A DNA stretch of 64,000 nt, taken from NCBI RefSeq assembly GCF_029601685.1, contig NZ_JARRIR010000015.1, forward strand, positions 42,522-106,521, read 5' to 3'. Shown here in pieces: positions 1 to 7,935 of this stretch; within the stretch, counting starts at the first letter, position 1; each line of letters begins with the position of its first letter. The position numbers and the translations under genes are program-made. The notes under the pieces were generated by a model. It was not told where the DNA came from. It searched no databases and saw nothing but the letters and a program-made list of their open reading frames with translations. Source of the DNA: Metarhizobium sp017305935. GTDB taxonomy: Bacteria; Pseudomonadota; Alphaproteobacteria; Rhizobiales; Rhizobiaceae.

Positions 1-1628
1 CTTTTGTTTGCAACGAGATCGATGAAGCCGGGATCCTGATGGCTGAACCCGTTATGATCCTGCCGCCATACATGAGAAGTCAGAAGATAGTTTAGCGAGG
101 AGATCGGCTTGCGCCATTCCAGTTCGCGCGAAACCTTCAGCCATTTGGCGTGCTGGCTGAACATGGAGTCCACAATGTGGATGAACGCCTCGTAGCAAGA
201 GAAGAACCCATGGCGGCCAGTGAGCAGGTAGCCTTCAAGCCATCCCTGGCACAGATGCTCGGACAGTACTTCCATAACGCGCCCGTCGGGCGACAGATGA
301 TCGTCAGTTTCGAGCGTTTCGGCCATCCAGACCCGGTCCGTCGCTTCGAACACGCTGCCGAGCCGGTTGGAAGCCGTCTCGTCCGGCCCGAACACACGGA
401 AGTTCCGCTCGTCATCGTTGAGCCGTAGGACGTCGCGTAGATAATCGCCGAGAACTTTCGTCGCCTGCGCTTCCGCCGCGCCGGGCCGGCCGACCTCCAC
501 GGCATAGCTGCGGAAGTCGGGTGTACGCAGTTCCTTGCGCAGAAGGCCGCCGTTGGCATGCGGATTGGCGCCCATGCGCCGCGGACCCTTGGGTGCCAAG
601 GCCTTGAGCTCTGCCTTCAGTGCGCCCCTTTCATCGAACAAGTCCTCCGGGCCGTAGCTCCGCAGCCATTCCTCGAGGATAGCGCGGTGTCCTTCGTCCT
701 CGCGGCAATTCGCGACCGGCACTTGATGAGAGCGCCAGTGGTTCTCCACCATCTTGCCGTCCACGACCTTAGGTCCTGTCCAGCCCTTGGGGCTGCGCAG
801 AATGATCATAGGCCACTGCGGGCGCACCGATGACGAGGATGCCTTCCCTCGGATCGCAGCGAGCCGATCGAAGACAGTGTCGAACACTCCGGCCATCTGC
901 TGGTGCATTTCAGCGGGCTCGCTACCCTCGACAAAGAACGGCTCATAGCCGTAGCCGATGAAAAGATGCTGCAACTCGTCGTCGGAAAGCCGCGCAAGAA
1001 CGGTGGGGTTGGCGATCTTGTAGCCGTTGAGGTGCAGGATGGGCAGAACCATTCCGTCACGGGCCGGATTGACAAATTTGTTAGAATGCCATGCGGCCGC
1101 GAGCGGTCCGGTTTCTGCCTCGCCGTCGCCTACCACGCAAGCCACCACCAAATCGGGATTGTCTAGCGCGGCGCCGTAGGCATGAACCAGCGCATAACCC
1201 AGCTCACCGCCTTCATGGATCGAGCCTGGCGTCTCCGGCGCAACGTGGCTCGGAACGCCGCCTGGAAATGAGAATTGCTTGAACAGCCGTCTCATTCCGG
1301 GCTCATCATCACCTATCTCGGGATAGGTTTCGGAATAGACGCCTTCCAGCCAGGTATTCGCAACCATGCCGGGGCCACCGTGCCCAGGCCCGCAGACATA
1401 GAGGATGTCCGCGTCGCGCTCGGTGATGATCCGATTCAAATGCGCATAGATGAAGTTGAGCCCCGGGGTCGTTCCCCAATGCCCAAGGAGGCGCGGTTTG
1501 ACATGCTCCGGTTTCAGCGGTTCGCGGAGTAACGGATTGTCCATCAGATAAATCTGGCCAACGGATAAATAATTGGCCGCACGCCAGTAGCGATCGATTA
1601 GCGATAATTTTCTGGTATCAAGCGACAT
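1..1628 (-). CDS. xfp: Phosphoketolase (xylulose-5-P/fructose-6-P), C-terminus off the window
   Basis: Thiamine-diphosphate enzyme that splits xylulose-5-phosphate (and fructose-6-phosphate) with phosphate into acetyl phosphate plus glyceraldehyde-3-phosphate (or erythrose-4-phosphate). The frame opens at an ATG preceded by AAGGAAC and stays open for 542 codons to the window edge; the family is usually about 790-800 residues, so roughly the last third is missing here. Visible family motifs are PGHGGPG (residues about 81-87), the ThDP motif GDGEAETGP (about 167-175) and LNGYKIANPT (about 200-209). It is transcribed away from the PHB operon. Inference: with phosphotransacetylase, which is not seen, it would supply acetyl-CoA to PhaA without carbon loss at pyruvate dehydrogenase. 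Family call is certain; substrate preference is not readable. Confidence 0.95.
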   Translation of the reverse strand, partial: MSLDTRKLSLIDRYWRAANYLSVGQIYLMDNPLLREPLKPEHVKPRLLGHWGTTPGLNFIYAHLNRIITERDADILYVCGPGHGGPGMVANTWLEGVYSETYPEIGDDEPGMRRLFKQFSFPGGVPSHVAPETPGSIHEGGELGYALVHAYGAALDNPDLVVACVVGDGEAETGPLAAAWHSNKFVNPARDGMVLPILHLNGYKIANPTVLARLSDDELQHLFIGYGYEPFFVEGSEPAEMHQQMAGVFDTVFDRLAAIRGKASSSSVRPQWPMIILRSPKGWTGPKVVDGKMVENHWRSHQVPVANCREDEGHRAILEEWLRSYGPEDLFDERGALKAELKALAPKGPRRMGANPHANGGLLRKELRTPDFRSYAVEVGRPGAAEAQATKVLGDYLRDVLRLNDDERNFRVFGPDETASNRLGSVFEATDRVWMAETLETDDHLSPDGRVMEVLSEHLCQGWLEGYLLTGRHGFFSCYEAFIHIVDSMFSQHAKWLKVSRELEWRKPISSLNYLLTSHVWRQDHNGFSHQDPGFIDLVANK

Positions 1629-1699
1629 AATGTTCCTTGTTGCATCCACGTTGCTAAGCGCGAGATCGTGTTGGGACTTAAGAACTGGAAGCGATCTGC

Positions 1700-1821
1700 G
1701 CAAATATCACTGGCGATACAACTCGCGAGTGAACGACTGACCGCACGGTATATTTCTAACACCCAATGGTCAACGACTGATGACGATAGCTGATGCTGCG
1801 GGTATGTCACCTGATATTTGC
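1700..1821. repeat. 10-bp inverted repeat upstream of xfp
   Basis: GCAAATATCA at 1700-1709 is exactly inverted as TGATATTTGC at 1812-1821. Both arms lie within 200 bp upstream of the phosphoketolase start. They could be two half-sites of a regulator acting on xfp, or chance; no regulator is assigned. Confidence 0.35.
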
Positions 1822-2129
1822 ATCGCGCTCCGGCGTCGAAATCAACAGGATCGGTTGTTCGGAGGCGGTTAGTCGGTCCCTCCTTCGCACCAATGCCCCT
1901 TAGGTTTCATTCCCTGAGAGCAGCCTTCCCGGTCGCCAGAAAGAGGCTGGAAATCATCTCGGCGGCGGCGCTGATGAACAGAGGTCCCCGCTAGCCTGAG
2001 AAATAGCCGAAGACCCATTGGCGCGGAGCATCGATAACTCGTGATAAACTGATGCAGGGCCGCTGAAACTATGGTGATTTAACCTGACGGACGTCTTCAG
2101 TTTCCACGATTCTGACGATCTGAATGTCC

Positions 2130-2338
2130 TCCTTTGCTGATTTCGTTTTCCCCCTCAAGGCAAACAGCAAGGTCACCTATGCCCTCTCGCACCGCGCTAC
2201 CGCCAGCGAGATCTCCTCGAGCGCTTTTCCAATCGCATCAAAAGCTTTGGACGAATCGCAACCAAGCACGACAGGCACGCACAAAACCGCCTCGCCGCGA
2301 TCAAGCTCGTAGGAGGTCGTAGCTGGTGTCAAACGTAA
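2130..2338 (+). pseudogene. IS5-family transposase C-terminal remnant, frameshifted
   Basis: From 2195 the plus strand reads RYRQRDLLERFSNRIK, then FGRIATKHDRHAQN and LAAIKL, ending at TAA 2336-2338. This is the characteristic C-terminal helix region of IS5-family transposases (usual form: ERFFNRIK..RR.ATRYDK.A.N.LAA.KLA). The expected preceding piece, FPLKANSKVTY, lies just upstream in another frame, so at least one frameshift separates them. No N-terminal half and no terminal inverted repeats were seen. It marks an old insertion between xfp and the PHB operon. Confidence 0.7.
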
Positions 2339-2490
2339 CGGGTCGACGGATTACCCTGTTAACTCCGCCGAAATGTTCGTTGATCCGCCTCGATCCGCGA
2401 TCCCGGATCGACGGCGCCCGATGCGCAAGCGGTCATTGTTTTGAACGCTATTGACAAGCCGAACCCGATTTACATATGGTTCGCGCACTG

Positions 2491-2526
2491 TCATCAGCTG
2501 ATGATTGAGTCGTCATCTACCGATGA
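2491..2526. promoter_or_regulatory. Tandem TCATC-N4-GATGA dyads (operator candidate)
   Basis: A perfect 14-bp palindrome, TCATCAGCTGATGA (2491-2504), is followed by a second copy with the same arms, TCATC-TACC-GATGA (2513-2526). The copies start 22 bp apart, about two helical turns, and lie in an AT-rich stretch about 470 bp upstream of the phasin start. The geometry suggests a dimeric regulator binding cooperatively. The regulator is unknown; the arms do not match the FNR/Crp consensus. Confidence 0.45.
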
Positions 2527-2670
2527 TAAAGAACGGCATCTAATTGATCGTAACTATAGTTTAAAGTTGTTCTTAGAATCTGGAGTCATGCATGAGCATC
2601 AAGGCGATTAATATTGAAACATATTCCGAACTACGGCGAGTAATACAAGTCTTATGGGCTTAATTAAATA

Positions 2671-2955
2671 TAGAACTTTTGTTCCCGGCTCGCTACCCTT
2701 AGCGCTGCAGACTTAGGTCTGTCTCTGGCCCGTTTGGAGGAGCTTGTGGGCATTCCCTCATCCGGACTGGTACATGCCAGCCGCAGATTTCTGTCACGAT
2801 CTCGACAAAAAGCAGGTTTGCTGGGAGCCAAATACAGGTCCAGCCAAAAGATCACGCGGCAGCTCGTCCCACATGCCTCGCCGCAGCATCCCATTTTCGG
2901 CTTCGCCGATGCGAGATGCAAGCGACTCCGCCGGGCGATCGAAGCGATGGTCTAA
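2671..2955 (+). pseudogene. Short open frame, possible decayed DNA-binding protein
   Basis: An open frame without an ATG start reads AADLGLSLARLEELVGIPSS near its beginning, which resembles the HTH of MbcA/ParS/Xre-type antitoxin-like proteins. It then continues as basic sequence with no recognisable domain and ends at TAA 2953-2955, 41 bp before the phasin start. No ribosome-binding site was found for any of its TTG/CTG/GTG codons. It may be a remnant or may be non-coding. Confidence 0.25.
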
Positions 2956-2996
2956 AATCCCGCCCCCGGGCAAATCAAAACCGAAGGAAGGTTTCC

Positions 2997-3446
2997 ATGA
3001 GTGTCGACGTCGTGCCCCTTAAATTGCACAAAGCCAACCTTGAATTGCAGATTCAGATCAACCGCCTCCTCCAGGAGGGCGGCAAGCGGTGGGTCGATGT
3101 TGCTTCCCAGGCGAGCGCCGAAGGCATCGCCGAGGTCAAGGCCGAGATCGAAGGCCTTCGCAAAGCCGAGAACTGGCAAAGCCTCGCGACACTGCCAGGC
3201 GAATCGTTCTGGCGGCAGTTACAGCAGCGTGTCGGAGATACGCAAGAGCTTACCCAAGTGGCGATCAGCAATCAGGCGGCGTTCACCAGTGGCCTCCAGG
3301 AGGCGATCGAAACCTGGCAGAAAGCTGTCAGCGAGACTGTGGGCGGCGTGGGTTCGGCGCAACCGATCCGGGACATCTTCAAGCAGTGGGCCAACCTCTG
3401 GCCTGTTCCGGGCGTGAAGACTTCTGAAAAATCCGCTGGCGCGTGA
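2997..3446 (+). CDS. Phasin family protein (PHB granule-associated)
   Basis: A 149-residue, mostly helical amphipathic protein with the phasin-2 look: QINRLLQEGGKRWVDVAS near the N-terminus, followed by helices rich in Ala, Gln and Glu. Phasins coat PHB granules and control granule size and number. The ATG at 2997 is chosen over upstream starts because AAGGAAGG sits 6-13 nt before it. It is the first gene of an operon with phaB 3 bp downstream. The family assignment rests on composition and context rather than on a catalytic motif. Confidence 0.8.
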   Translation: MSVDVVPLKLHKANLELQIQINRLLQEGGKRWVDVASQASAEGIAEVKAEIEGLRKAENWQSLATLPGESFWRQLQQRVGDTQELTQVAISNQAAFTSGLQEAIETWQKAVSETVGGVGSAQPIRDIFKQWANLWPVPGVKTSEKSAGA

Positions 3447-3449
3447 ACG

Positions 3450-4196
3450 ATGTCGACTGAACCAAGGACTGCTTTGGTGACCGGTGGCATGGGAGGCCTG
3501 GGCGAGGCAATCGCCCGGGCTCTACACGACGCAGGCCACAAGGTGCTCGTGACCCATGCACGCGACGAGGGTTCCGCCCGCGAATGGCTATCCGCCGAGA
3601 AAGCCAAAGGCTACAGTTTCGTTTCCTACGACGTGAATGTCGCCGATTTCAAGTCATGTCTGCGCATGGCCGAGCGCATCGGCACCGACGGCCATCGGGT
3701 CGACATTCTCGTCAACAACGCGGGCATCACCCGCGACGCCACGTTCCGCAAGCTCGAGAAGGAAAACTGGGACGCGGTCCTGCGGGTCAATCTCGACTCG
3801 CTGTTCAACGTCACCAAGCCTCTCATCGACGGTATGCTCGAACGCGGCTGGGGGCGGATCATCAACATCTCATCGATCAACGGGAGCAAAGGCCAGTTCG
3901 GGCAAACTAACTACTCTGCCGCGAAGGCAGGTATCCATGGCTTCACCAAGGCGTTGGCTCAGGAAGTTGCCAGGAAGGGAATTACCGTCAACACGGTCTC
4001 GCCCGGCTATCTCGCCACCAAGATGGTGACAGCGGTCCCCGAGGATGTTCTCGCCAAGATCGTCGGCGCCATCCCGGTCGGGCGCCTCGGTGAACCCGAC
4101 GAAATCGCGGCGCTCGTCGCCTTCATCGCAAGTGACGCCGCCGCCTACATGACCGGCAGCAACATCGCGATGAACGGCGGCCAGCACATGTACTGA
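3450..4196 (+). CDS. phaB: Acetoacetyl-CoA reductase (SDR)
   Basis: A short-chain dehydrogenase that reduces acetoacetyl-CoA to (R)-3-hydroxybutyryl-CoA with NADPH, the second step of PHB synthesis. At 248 residues it is family length. Visible features are the nucleotide-binding TGGMGGLG (11-18), NNAG (89-92), the catalytic Ser near 141-142 and YSAAK with Tyr155/Lys159. The segment around GYLATKMV and the C-terminal NGGQHMY are typical of PhaB. It sits between the phasin and phaA genes, which favours PhaB over FabG. Confidence 0.93.
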   Translation: MSTEPRTALVTGGMGGLGEAIARALHDAGHKVLVTHARDEGSAREWLSAEKAKGYSFVSYDVNVADFKSCLRMAERIGTDGHRVDILVNNAGITRDATFRKLEKENWDAVLRVNLDSLFNVTKPLIDGMLERGWGRIINISSINGSKGQFGQTNYSAAKAGIHGFTKALAQEVARKGITVNTVSPGYLATKMVTAVPEDVLAKIVGAIPVGRLGEPDEIAALVAFIASDAAAYMTGSNIAMNGGQHMY

Positions 4197-4268
4197 CGCC
4201 GCGCCGGCACGCACGGGGCGAAAGGTCCCGCGTCGTCCCGTGCGTGCCGGCGACTTAAGGAGTTGAGA

Positions 4269-5453
4269 ATGACGAAGGACGTCGCCGTACTGGCAGCAAC
4301 ACGGACCGGCATCGGTGCCTTCCAGGGCAGCCTTGCCAACCTGCCGGCCTCCGATCTCGGTGCCGCGCTGATCCGCAGCGTGCTCGAGGAGACGGGAATC
4401 GCCCCCGAAGAAATCGATGAGGTCATTCTCGGGCAGGTCGTTTCGGCCGGAGGCGGACAGAATCCGGCGCGCCAGGCCGCCCTCAAGGCCGGCCTCCCCC
4501 ATGCGGTGCCGGCACTCACGTTGAACAAGGTCTGCGGCTCGGGCCTGAAGGCGGTCCATCTTGCGGCTCAGGCGATCCGCGCCCGGGACGCCGATCTCGT
4601 TCTGGCCGGCGGCCAGGAGAACATGTCGCTTGCCCCCTATCTGCTGCCCAGGGCCCGCACGGGACTTCGGCTCGGCCATGCACAGATCGAGGACAGCCTG
4701 ATCCGGGACGGTCTCTGGGACGCCTTCAACGATTATCACATGGGCATCACGGCCGAGAACCTCGCGGAGCGCTATTCGATCACGCGTGAGGATCAGGATG
4801 CGTTTGCCGCCGCCTCGCAGAACAAGGCCGTCACCGCGAGCGCTTCCGGCCGTTTCCGCGACGAGATCACACCGATCACCATTCCACAGCGCAGGGGTGA
4901 CCCGGTCGTTTTCGACACCGACGAGCAACCGCGCGCGGACACGACGGCAGAAGGACTCGCCAAGCTCAAGCCGCCCTTTAGGAAGGACGGCACGGTGACC
5001 GCTGGCAATGCCTCGACGATCAACGACGGCGCCGCCCTGCTCGTACTCGCCAGCGCGGCCAAGGCGAAGACCCTCGGGCTGCCCGTGCTGGGTTGGATCA
5101 GAGGATATTCCAGCGCCGGCGTAGATCCCGCCATCATGGGCATTGGCCCGGTCAGCGCCACGCAGCGCACGCTCAAGCGGGCCGGCTGGACCATCGGCGA
5201 TCTCGATCTCATCGAGGCCAACGAGGCTTTCGCGGCACAGGCGCTGGCTGTGAACAAGGAGCTCGGCTGGGATACTTCGAAGGTCAACGTCAACGGCGGC
5301 GCGATCGCGCTCGGGCATCCCATCGGCGCCTCGGGGGCGCGCATCCTTGTGACGCTCATTCATGAGATGCAACGACGTGGCGCGCGGAAAGGTCTGGCGA
5401 CGCTGTGCATCGGTGGTGGACAGGGCGTGGCTCTGGCGCTGGAGGCGAACTGA
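4269..5453 (+). CDS. phaA: Acetyl-CoA acetyltransferase (beta-ketothiolase)
   Basis: A biosynthetic thiolase condensing two acetyl-CoA to acetoacetyl-CoA, the entry step of PHB synthesis. At 394 residues it is full length. It carries the acyl-accepting Cys89 in KVCGSGLKAV, His350 in ALGHPIGASG and Cys380 in TLCIGGGQG. The ATG at 4269 follows AAGGAG (4258-4263) with good spacing. A 72-bp gap after phaB contains an inverted GC-rich sequence (GCGCCGGCACGCACGGG against its complement), a possible partial terminator or mRNA-processing hairpin. Confidence 0.96.
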   Translation: MTKDVAVLAATRTGIGAFQGSLANLPASDLGAALIRSVLEETGIAPEEIDEVILGQVVSAGGGQNPARQAALKAGLPHAVPALTLNKVCGSGLKAVHLAAQAIRARDADLVLAGGQENMSLAPYLLPRARTGLRLGHAQIEDSLIRDGLWDAFNDYHMGITAENLAERYSITREDQDAFAAASQNKAVTASASGRFRDEITPITIPQRRGDPVVFDTDEQPRADTTAEGLAKLKPPFRKDGTVTAGNASTINDGAALLVLASAAKAKTLGLPVLGWIRGYSSAGVDPAIMGIGPVSATQRTLKRAGWTIGDLDLIEANEAFAAQALAVNKELGWDTSKVNVNGGAIALGHPIGASGARILVTLIHEMQRRGARKGLATLCIGGGQGVALALEAN

Positions 5454-5519
5454 ACCGTCAGGTTGAGGCGCGAGCCTTCGTCCTGTCCTTGTCAAATGGC
5501 GATGCATCGGAGGAAACCC

Positions 5520-7850
5520 ATGTCCGAGCCAACAACCTCAAAAACGCAATGGTCGGATTTGCATGGCGATCCTTTGGCGCTGCTGCAAGCGGCCTATGCC
5601 TATGGGATCGATGCATGGCAGCGCTCGATCCTGTATGCGGATATTGAGAGACAGGTGGGCGACCAGTATCGCGACAAGCTGCGGGACGGCAGTCCCGGCG
5701 TCCTCAACTTCCCCTTCGAATCCGTCATGTCGGGGGCGGACCTGCCGCGACCGACCAACTATGCGCTCGTGCGGATCGTACCGTCCGGCGGCCAGAAGGC
5801 CGACGAGACGCGGCGCCCGTTCATCGTAATCGACCCGCGCGCCGGGCATGGGCCCGGCATCGGCGGCTTTAAGCCCGACAGCGAGATCGGCGCCGCGATC
5901 AAGGCTGGTCACCCGTGCTACTTCGTGGGCTTCCTGCCCGATCCCGTTCCCGGCCAGACCATCGAGGATGTCATGCGCACCTTCTCGGCCTTCGTCGAGC
6001 GAGTCGGCGGGTTGCATCCCGGAAGCGAGGGCAAGCCGGCGGTGATCGGTAATTGTCAGGCCGGCTGGCAATTGCTGATGGCGGCGGCGGTCTGGCCAGA
6101 CCTGTTCGGGCCGCTGATCGTAGCCGGCACGCCGCTGTCCTACTGGGCGGGCAACAATCCGATGCGCTATGCCGGCGGCCTGCTCGGTGGGAGCTGGCTG
6201 ACCGCGCTGACCGGCGACATAGGCGCCGGCCGATTCGACGGCGCATGGCTCGTGCAGAACTTCGAGAACCTCGATCCCGCCAACACGCTCTGGTCGAAGC
6301 AGTACAACGTCTACGCAAGCGCCGACACCGAGGCCGAGCGCTATATCGGTTTCGAGAAATACTGGGGCGGCTACGTCTTCCTCAACGACGTCGAGATGCA
6401 GTACATCGTCGACAACCTGTTCATCGGCAACAAGCTCTCGACCGCGCAACTCATGACCTCCGACGGCTTGCGCATCGACCTGCGCAACATCCGCTCGCCG
6501 ATCGTCGTCTTCTGCTCATACGGCGACAACATCACCCCGCCTGCGCAGGCCCTGGGCTGGATCACCGACCTTTATCGCGATGACGACGAGGTGCTCAGCC
6601 ACGACCAGACCATCCTCTACACCACGCATGACAGCATCGGCCATCTCGGCATCTTCGTCTCCAGCAGCGTCAGCAAGAAGGAGCACCGCAAGTTCGCGAG
6701 CATGATCGACCAGATCGACCTCTTCCCCGCGGGCATCTATCGGGCGACGGTCGACGCCACGCCCCAGGACGTCCGCGACTTCGCCGACTCCCACCTGATG
6801 TCGGTCAGGCGCAGCAGCATCGGGGAAGTTCGCGACATTGTCCGTCCGGATCCGGAATCGGACTGCCGCTTCGCCGCGGCCGCCCGGGTCTCCGACATCA
6901 ACCTGGCTCTCTACCGCAACACGCTGCAGCCCTGGATACGGGCCTTCTCGACGTCCTACTCCGCCCGATGGCTGCAGGCGCTTCATCCGCTGCGGGCATC
7001 GTTCGAACTATGGTCGAGCGACCATCCGCTGGCGAGCACCGTGAGCGAGCTCGCCAGCGAGGTTCGCCAGAACCGTCAGCCGGTGCCTTCCGACAATCCG
7101 TTCCTCGTCATGCAGCAGGACCTGTCGCGTGCAGTCGAGCATTTCTTGGATCGATATCGCGACCACCGGGACCAGATCTACGCGATGTGGTTCGATGTCC
7201 TGTACGGCTCGCCGGGACTGAAGGCTCTCGCCGGACAGACGATGGACGACGCGCGTCCGGCCCGGCCCCATCCAGGTGATACCCCCGAGCACCGCGAGAT
7301 GGTCCGGCAGATGGTCGCCCGCTTGGACGACCAGTTGCACAAGGGCGGGCTGCTGGAGGCCTCCCTTCGCGCCCTGTTCCATGTCCTCCATCACCAGGGC
7401 AGCATCGACGAACGTCTCTACCACCACGCTGCCCGGTTCTGGAACGACGGTGCTCATTCCGGTTTCGATCCCGGCTTCTTCCGGCGGCTCGTGCGCGAAC
7501 AGGCCCTGCTGCTTGCCTATAAGGGCGATGCGACCATCGAAGCGCTCCCTGCGCTGCTCGAAGGGTCGGACGCCGACGAGATCGACAGGGTCGCAATGAT
7601 CATCTCGGAACTGGCGCACGCTGGCGGCGACACGCTCCCGGATGCGGGCAATGCGGCCCTTGCGCAGGTGACGGAGATGTTCGGGCGCGCAGCGGAGAAA
7701 GCCCGGCAGGCAAAAGCGGTTGAGGCCGAAACGCCGCCAGTGACGGGTTCGGAACCTGCCGCGCCGTCCCCCCAGGCGACGCAAGCGCCGGCCGCCGGCA
7801 CATCTGAAGCGAAATCTCCTCCGAGGCGTGGACGCCCCCAGAGGACGTGA
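5520..7850 (+). CDS. DUF3141 alpha/beta-hydrolase (PHA synthase-like)
   Basis: A 776-residue protein with the PhaC-like lipase box GNCQAGW (177-183; nucleophile Cys179), within an alpha/beta-hydrolase domain of about 450 residues and followed by a long helical region. The tail is low complexity (Pro/Ala/Thr/Lys from about 715) and ends in basic residues. This matches the DUF3141 family, which recurs beside PHB, phosphotransacetylase and acetate-kinase genes; its biochemical role is not established to my knowledge. The start at 5520 is chosen for GGAGG at 5509-5513. It may act on PHB granules or on acyl-CoA/polyester; the Cys nucleophile argues for polymerase-like rather than serine-esterase chemistry. 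Confidence 0.85.
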   Translation: MSEPTTSKTQWSDLHGDPLALLQAAYAYGIDAWQRSILYADIERQVGDQYRDKLRDGSPGVLNFPFESVMSGADLPRPTNYALVRIVPSGGQKADETRRPFIVIDPRAGHGPGIGGFKPDSEIGAAIKAGHPCYFVGFLPDPVPGQTIEDVMRTFSAFVERVGGLHPGSEGKPAVIGNCQAGWQLLMAAAVWPDLFGPLIVAGTPLSYWAGNNPMRYAGGLLGGSWLTALTGDIGAGRFDGAWLVQNFENLDPANTLWSKQYNVYASADTEAERYIGFEKYWGGYVFLNDVEMQYIVDNLFIGNKLSTAQLMTSDGLRIDLRNIRSPIVVFCSYGDNITPPAQALGWITDLYRDDDEVLSHDQTILYTTHDSIGHLGIFVSSSVSKKEHRKFASMIDQIDLFPAGIYRATVDATPQDVRDFADSHLMSVRRSSIGEVRDIVRPDPESDCRFAAAARVSDINLALYRNTLQPWIRAFSTSYSARWLQALHPLRASFELWSSDHPLASTVSELASEVRQNRQPVPSDNPFLVMQQDLSRAVEHFLDRYRDHRDQIYAMWFDVLYGSPGLKALAGQTMDDARPARPHPGDTPEHREMVRQMVARLDDQLHKGGLLEASLRALFHVLHHQGSIDERLYHHAARFWNDGAHSGFDPGFFRRLVREQALLLAYKGDATIEALPALLEGSDADEIDRVAMIISELAHAGGDTLPDAGNAALAQVTEMFGRAAEKARQAKAVEAETPPVTGSEPAAPSPQATQAPAAGTSEAKSPPRRGRPQRT

Positions 7851-7935
7851 CCCGAGCTTCGGGCGGCCTCAACTAACTAGGAACCGAAATGTTTGCCGGG
7901 CCCGCCGATGGTCGCGGCGGGTGGAAGTGACTGAG

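Larger units (their letters stand above)
1629..2996. other. Gene-poor interval between xfp and the PHB operon
   Basis: About 1.4 kb with no intact gene. It holds divergent upstream regions for xfp and the phasin gene, an IS5-type transposase remnant, two TCATC-N4-GATGA dyads and a short open frame that may be a decayed gene. Roughly 2440-2690 is clearly more AT-rich than its surroundings. No convincing sigma70 promoter could be assigned by eye. Confidence 0.6.

Noticed and set aside
1..2700. Left ICE end marked by a copy of the tRNA-fMet 3' sequence
   Set aside because: No stretch matching the tRNA T arm or acceptor stem was seen outside 63924-64000.
3870..5507. Long 545-residue minus-strand open frame opposite phaB/phaA
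   Set aside because: Antisense shadow in GC-rich DNA with no family features; phaB and phaA are certain.
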